A stretch of 64,000 nt of DNA. It comes from Caulochytrium protostelioides (taxonomy: Eukaryota > Chytridiomycota > Caulochytriomycetes > Caulochytriales > Caulochytriaceae). A model generated the notes under the pieces. It ran no database searches. It was not told the origin of the DNA and saw only the letters and a program-made list of their open reading frames with translations. Shown piece after piece: positions 59,701-64,000 of this stretch. Made by a program: the position numbers and the translations under genes. The stretch spans positions 1 through 64,000 of the forward strand of contig ML014126.1 of NCBI GenBank assembly GCA_003615045.1, written 5' to 3'. Every line of letters begins with the position of its first letter. Position 1 is the stretch's first letter.

Positions 59701-59996
59701 CGCCGCTGTTCCGGGCGACCGAGGCGCTGCGCGCGCAGCAGCAGCGCCGCCACGCGGCGGCGCTCGGGTCACTGTCGTCGGCGCCGTCGGCGGCGAACGT
59801 GCCGTCGGCGCCGTCGCCGCCGCCACCGCCGCCACCGCCGATGCGCGGCGACGACAGCGACAGCGACGACGACGACGACGGCGACGACCCGCTGCGGCCG
59901 TTCGTGATGCCGACGTTCCGCATGGCCTCGCCACCGACGATGGAAGGCGTTGCCGCGTCGCGGGCGGACGACGCCGGTGTGCGTGCCGGAGGATGA
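56754..59996 (+). CDS. Large fungal alpha/beta hydrolase (lipase/esterase type)
   Basis: Serine hydrolase of the alpha/beta fold, of a fungal type with a large disordered middle. 1080 residues. The core starts with TLLLFVHGFLGSEASFDAFP (from about 178; HG oxyanion strand), then VLPRFSTSGDYQNAV and the nucleophile elbow VILLGHSMGGLVALDAWR with Ser258. After an Ala/Pro/Ser-rich insertion of about 170 residues the core resumes with VPIVAVFAFDSPFFGV (Asp463 a candidate acid), then another long low-complexity insertion and a small hydrophobic segment (GLAGAAMAAGVYYSGGLALL, about 714-733). Next comes SHARFLFPLWGERERDRLRRV, whose His may complete the triad (inference). The tail is Pro-, Ser- and Asp-rich. 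Substrate unknown; a membrane-associated lipid esterase is likely. Start GGCCATGG is a strong context. Confidence 0.85.
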   Translation: MAPPPSGSQPGPPRAAEPPAASSASASASSSSSRHNALPTVAQSLRAILRSNRAADTAAVATTAAAGSAAAPADAPMTVDTDGATDGAPQADAADAALPPLETQPVVYPMPPPLDPDAPQRDADPLRAAASATPMDVDPPGRPASADAPPIPGVPQAAAPSSAAEPSPTAPTVPPDRTLLLFVHGFLGSEASFDAFPTDLLTHCTAVLRLPPAALDAQVLPRFSTSGDYQNAVTQLLQWLCTHAHSGNYARVILLGHSMGGLVALDAWRQAHPVVDHLVDTHDRILSDQLAEAVGDGTAWRHKSQAFTETDTSTPAAVAAAVAGGADPAAGQADPPERVPGAPSTASPKPPGLSTHSPRAGSWRSWLPGSRSSPALAVAPSAARSPFAADGLAGQRDDAVAPPGAPLLAPAPQSAASAAASPASRLSPRLSPRALLQKPKSPHAPVLTPMPEDVPIVAVFAFDSPFFGVAAGHVSRAARDRARAAMANVAGALSGVAQDTVANASAVAGAVLHGVARLTPVPSRGLWRATSSLTAPGDATSAAATTTTVTVTAEAAEAAAAQETADHAVLQMMLGDIPGTLVPVPRGTPPTPTPAAAAAAAAATAAARPTVEAPAGRVTAASVAVDDPPAVVAPTPTAAPTRAPVVPPRPEARLVPLAASSVAGDALTADEVAAMAAAADALSPTDAESSAATAAAAATAVAGGTNWTPYITLGLAGAAMAAGVYYSGGLALLPSASTLVAPGSRAASRAAVSWAVGATQSHARFLFPLWGERERDRLRRVRGAVIADALRAFRFRAFYTGVRHARPAALTPGAEPNPDADLTSAAAGRAAGQAPPPPPPAATPVLRTFVAPPPLPTLPPPSVAAASASTPAPAPTAAAEPPAGRRLAAASAAALHAAFEMVPAAFADEIAAHTGLFARDPDAAHYDALLDRVGREVAALVRGAGGRASTGRRSTAASAASVASRQRAPAAEGLLGEGPRDRAPLFRATEALRAQQQRRHAAALGSLSSAPSAANVPSAPSPPPPPPPPMRGDDSDSDDDDDGDDPLRPFVMPTFRMASPPTMEGVAASRADDAGVRAGG

Positions 59997-60196
59997 CCGT
60001 TCCGGCGTGCACCCCTGTGACCCCGCGCATCCGATCCGATCCGATCGGGTCGGCGCGGCGGGTCATGAGCCCCAAACCATCGAGTCGCCCCCGATCCCGG
60101 CTGGTCGCCGCCGCAATCGCCACTTTGGCTCGCTACCCCGCTTCTTGTTATTTATTTATATATAGCGCTGATCACCGCTTTCCCCATCATCATCCT

Positions 60197-60200
<4 letters not shown>

Positions 60201-60229
<29 letters not shown>
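60201..60229. repeat. GA dinucleotide microsatellite
   Basis: Fourteen uninterrupted GA units. Confidence 0.95.
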
Positions 60230-60230
<1 letters not shown>

Positions 60231-61867
60231 AGGGACCGGCCCTCCCCACGTCGTCGCTCGTAGGGCACGGCTGGACGTCGGGGCCGAGCACCTGGCGCGC
60301 ATAGCCGCAAGTGAGGGTCACGGATACCGATCGGAGGGACTCCAGAATGGACCGGGTTCCCTCCGAGGGACGTGAATCGTGGCGGCTCGATGCGCTGTGT
60401 CCAGCGGCGTCAGGTCGGTCCCTGGCCCAACGGGGGCCCGACCGTGATGCGGTCGGTGCCAAATTTCATGGTGGAATCGCCGCGTCTCGCAAAGAATGGG
60501 TGTGGTCCGCCGCGCGTGCCATTCCTGTTGATCCGTGGCGGCGTGTCACGAACGGTGTGGGCCACGGTGGAGGCCTTGGAATACACCGCATCGCGGCGGG
60601 GTCGCAAACATCCTCGAGGCACGCCCTCGTCGCGGGTCGACCCCGCCAAGCGCCATACCGCCGATCACGAAGACCAACGCACGACCATCGGTTCCTCATG
60701 AATGCTGGGGGCACGCGGCCGCAAACGGGGTCCACGGCGGCGGCTCGCTGGGCGGCCGTCGCATGCCCATCGCATTACCCGGCCCGAACCCGCATCGAGC
60801 CTGGTCAGCGAGGTCCGATCGCTCATACCCGAAAAAAAAAAAGGAAAATGCGGATGCACCGTCACCCTCCATCGAGACCTTTAGCATGAGGCCGAGCCAG
60901 CATCAGGAACGTGACGCTGATGAGGGACGCGGCCGACGCCGGGGGATTCCCGCCAGCATCCGTCGCGTCGCGACAGCCACCAACGACCGCCGCAGCGACA
61001 GCGTGCTTCCATTCCGCACGCGGCCTTGCGACAGCCCGTGCTGCGACGGCGACGGCGACCTTCCCGTCGCCCATCCATCGCTGCAGTCGCATCCGCAGCC
61101 GCATTGGCCTCCGCGGCCGGCTCCGTCTGGCCTGGCGTCCGTCACACCGAGCCGCTCGCCCGTGCCGCTCGCCGCCGCCGCCGCCGTCGCCGCACCCGAC
61201 GCTGGCTCCTTTCCCGTCTTCGGTTGCGCAGGCCGCCGGGGCGCGGGCGGACCTCGGACGCTGTGGTCCCGCGGCCTTGCCTCGGCCTGGCTCGGCCTCG
61301 CCGAGCCGCCCATCGCCAGCCCACCACCACCACCGCCACCACCACCGCCACCGCCCGGACACCCCATCATATCTTCGCCGAGCCCGATTCATACGGACGA
61401 CCAGCGCGGGATCACGCCGGCCAGCGCTGGTCGCGGCACGCATCAGCGCGACGCCGCGCTGGTCGACGCGGCGGCGGACCGTGGGCGGGTGGTCAGCGCT
61501 GCGGCAGACGGCGCGCCGACGGCAGACGGCGGCCGCTCCTCCCCTCGCCTCGCCGCGCCTCTCGACGTCGTGCCCATCCCCGCTCGTCAGCGCGTCCTTG
61601 GGTCGGGACCGCCTTGTCCGGCCTTCGTCTGGCCTTCGTCTGGCCTTGCGTGGCCTTGCGTGGCCTCTTCTCGCCTCGCATCGTGACCGCCGCGCGCTCC
61701 CGTCCACGCGCGCTCGGGTGTCCGCGGCGCCGCTGATCCGAGGCCACGGGCGCACCGCGCGCTGGGGTCCTCGCCGCCGCCGCCGCTCGCACGTGTGCGC
61801 GTCGTGCCTGCAGCCCTCGCGCCCTCCGTCCTTCCTTTTCTCGGTCGATCGGCGACCACTCGACGAC

Positions 61868-61923
61868 CTCTCTCTCTCTCTCGCTTGCTTGCTTGCTTGC
61901 TTGCTATCTCTCTCTCGCTCTCG
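61868..61923. repeat. CT and TTGC microsatellites
   Basis: A CT run, then about five copies of TTGC (61884-61905), then another CT run. Confidence 0.9.
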
Positions 61924-62452
61924 AGGGCCGCGGGCGCACACTCCCCGGCGGCCCTTTCTTTCTTTTCGCGCGCGTCGTGGCTCTCTCTCTCTCGACCGGT
62001 CGGCCAGGGACATCCGCGCGTGCCACGCGACGCGACGATCCGACGGCGATTCCCGCAGCGACTGCCGTGTTCTGCTGTCTTGGTGCTGCCCGGCCGCCGT
62101 CGTCGACGCGCCGGCGAGGCCTCCGCTCTCCCCCGCGCGCGCCGCTGCTAGTATCGACCGTCTCCGTCCGTCCTGCCGGCGCCACGTGCTTGAGGAGCCT
62201 CGCTACCACCCGCCAGCTCGGGTGCTTTCGGCCCAGCGAGAGCTCGACGACGCCGGCTCGGGACCTGTCACGGGCATCAACGCCCGTCCAGCGCGGCGTT
62301 CGCCGGGTCGGTTCGCCCGATCGCTCGAGGCCTCCCGCGCCGCCTCCCGCGCGTGTGTCGCATCACCGTCGGACGGTGTGCGACCCCGGGTGGGCGTGTG
62401 CACGTCGGTTCCATCTTCCCTACGCTCTCCCCGTCACCAGGTCTCTGGCGCC

Positions 62453-62694
62453 ATGGAGGAGCAGAACTTTGGCCAGTTCGGATGGCCCGATGCCGGCCAT
62501 CCGCCGGCATCCCAGCAGCAGCAGCAGCAGCTACAGCAACAGCAACAGCCGCCGCCACACCAGCACCCGCATCACCACCACCCGCAACAGCAAATAGCGT
62601 CGTGGGCCCCGCCGCAACAGCAGCAGCAGGTCGGCGACTACTATGGCGACCATGCGCAGCTCTACGTGGCGCAGCAGCAGCCACCGCAGCCGGC

Positions 62695-62731
<37 letters not shown>

Positions 62732-64000
62732 CAACAGCAGTCGCTGTCGAGGAATCGCAGCGTGTCACACAGTCTCTCGTCGTCGCCACCACCAACGCTG
62801 ACGCGGCCAGGCACGCTCAGCGGCGCGCCGCAGTCCGCCGTGGCGAGCAGCCAGCCACCCGGTCAGACGGGCCAGCCAGACGTGAACGGCCTGATGGACC
62901 ATGACCGCGTCGTCGATCTGTCCCCGAACTCGCGGTATGCCAAGCTCAACCAGATCCTGGGCAAGGGCGCGTACAAGGTCGTCTACAAGGCGATCGACCG
63001 CGAGGAGGGCTACGAGGTGGCGTGGAACACGTGCCAGGCCACCAAGTCGGACTTCATGGAGCTGAGCGACGAGATCGAGATCCTGAAGCGTGTGCGGCAT
63101 CCGAACATCATCCAGTTCTTTGACTGCTGGTACCACAACAACGACTTTGTGTTTGTGACGGAGCTGATGACGAGCGGCACGCTGCGCGAGTACATCCGCA
63201 AGTTCCAGATCCCCAACCTGAAGATCGTCAAGCGGTGGGCCCGCCAGATCCTCAAGGGCCTTTCGTACCTGCACTCGCATACGCCGCCCATCATCCACCG
63301 CGACATCAAGTGCGACAACATCTTCATCAACGGCGCCCACGGCGAAGTCAAGATCGGCGACATGGGCACCGCCAAGATGCGCCTCGGCAAGGCCTATACG
63401 CTCACCGGCACGCCCGAGTACATCGCGCCCGAGATGTACGAGGAGAAGGGCTACTCGGAAAAGGTCGACATCTACGCGTTCGGCATGGCCCTGCTCGAGA
63501 TGGTCACGGGCGAGTACCCGTACTCGGAGTGCAAGAACACGGCGCAGATCTACCGGAAAGTCTCGTCAGGCATCAAGCCCGAGTGCCTGGCCCACGTGAG
63601 CGACCCAGAGGTGCTGGATCTGATCAACAGCTGCATCGGCGCCGAGGAGCACCGGCTGTCGGCTCAGGAGATCGTGGAGCACCCCTTCCTCGCAGTCGAT
63701 CCCGAGGTCGTGCTGCTCCCAGCGGAGTCGAGCAAGTCCCATCTCACGATGCAGGTCGTCTTCAAGGGCATGGACAAGCTCTCGGTCAAGTTCGAGTTCA
63801 ACGTCGACACGGACACCGCCGAGGAAGTCGTCAACGAGATGATCGTCGAGGCCGTGCTGCCAGCGAAGTACCAGCGGCTCGTGACCGGCGAAATCAACCG
63901 CATCCTGCGCGACTTGCGCAACGAGAAGGAAAAAAGCCAGAGCCAGGCCCACACCGAGGCCGCGTATGCCGCCGCCGTCGCCGTGGCGCAGCAGCACCAG
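62453..64000 (+). CDS. WNK: WNK protein kinase (runs off right edge)
   Basis: Ser/Thr kinase of the With-No-Lysine family, in animals the chloride- and osmosensing kinases upstream of SPAK/OSR1. From ATG at 62453 (GCCATGG) the frame is open to the edge (516 residues). Residues 20-100 are glutamine-rich with His/Pro. The kinase domain starts at about 160: GKGAYKVVY (170), then EVAWN where ordinary kinases have the catalytic lysine. The only lysine at hand is in the glycine loop (Lys175), as in WNKs. The catalytic loop is HRDIKCDN (Asp284, Asn289), metal site DMG (Asp303), and the activation segment ends GTPEYIAPEMYEEKGYSEKVDIYAFGM. After the kinase domain, FKGMDKLSVKFEFNVDTD looks like the OSR1_C/PF2 domain. 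The C-terminal rest lies outside the window. The polyglutamine block is encoded mostly by CAG. Confidence 0.95.
62512..62545 (+). repeat. CAG-rich polyglutamine tract 1 of the WNK gene
   Basis: Run of CAG with interspersed CTA and CAA codons in frame, coding for glutamine. Confidence 0.85.
62695..62743 (+). repeat. CAG-rich polyglutamine tract 2 of the WNK gene
   Basis: About sixteen in-frame CAG/CAA codons. Confidence 0.9.

Larger units (their letters stand above)
59997..62452. other. Spacer and leader upstream of the WNK kinase
   Basis: No supported gene; frames up to 383 codons overlap on both strands (60535-61686 plus, 60862-62013 minus) and are Arg/Pro/Ala-rich. It contains an AT-rich TTATTTATTTATATATAG at 60148-60165 (3' end of the hydrolase gene or promoter), a GA-run, and CT plus TTGC runs that are plausible promoter or leader sequence for the kinase. 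Confidence 0.5.

Noticed and set aside
60535-62013. Two opposing 383-codon frames before the WNK gene
   Set aside because: Low-complexity, overlapping, no similarity; they include the microsatellites of the spacer.

Overview
The window is nuclear DNA of a GC-rich fungus (about two thirds G+C by eye). The evidence for a fungus is a StuA-type APSES transcription factor, a fungal-type fused NADH glutamate synthase, and a fungal-type serine hydrolase. A WNK kinase, PLOD-like glycosyltransferases and a decayed Fanzor nuclease point to an early-diverging, zoosporic lineage (chytrid or blastoclad grade). That placement is inference. Introns are few: the 6.8-kb and 5.2-kb genes have none, while three other genes carry clear GTAAGT...AG introns.

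Left part (1-6.5 kb): the 5' end of a 1-Cys peroxiredoxin gene runs off the left edge on the minus strand. It is followed by a small secreted basic protein, a broken Fanzor/TnpB-like transposon relic with a duplicated 3' end, and a long gene-poor stretch. Next come glutamate synthase (6.6-13.4 kb), 4.5 kb of repeat-spotted spacer, and the APSES factor (17.9-22.5 kb).

Middle (22.9-44.9 kb): two tandem paralogous PLOD-type glycosyltransferases and the CTD phosphatase Ssu72 lie on the minus strand. On the plus strand are a membrane-anchored GMC oxidoreductase, a PITH-domain protein with a thioredoxin domain that lost both catalytic cysteines, a large RasGEF with a PH-like N-terminal region, and a four-exon gene of unknown function. 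Retromer subunit Vps29, with a large acidic insertion, follows on the minus strand.

Right part (45.9-64 kb): proteasome lid subunit Rpn5 (one intron), a coiled-coil protein of unknown function, a DUF1308/UPF0415 protein, ribosomal protein L36 (minus strand, 977-base intron, duplicated upstream element), a large alpha/beta hydrolase, and a WNK kinase that runs off the right edge.

The genes are mostly housekeeping and signalling genes with separate jobs; I see no metabolic cluster or operon. Many GC-rich spacers give overlapping arginine-rich open frames on both strands, which I treat as non-coding. The most notable items are the Fanzor relic, the near-identical tract shared by the two glycosyltransferases, the redox-dead thioredoxin-PITH protein, the Vps29 insertion, the four-exon orphan gene and the repeated element upstream of RPL36.
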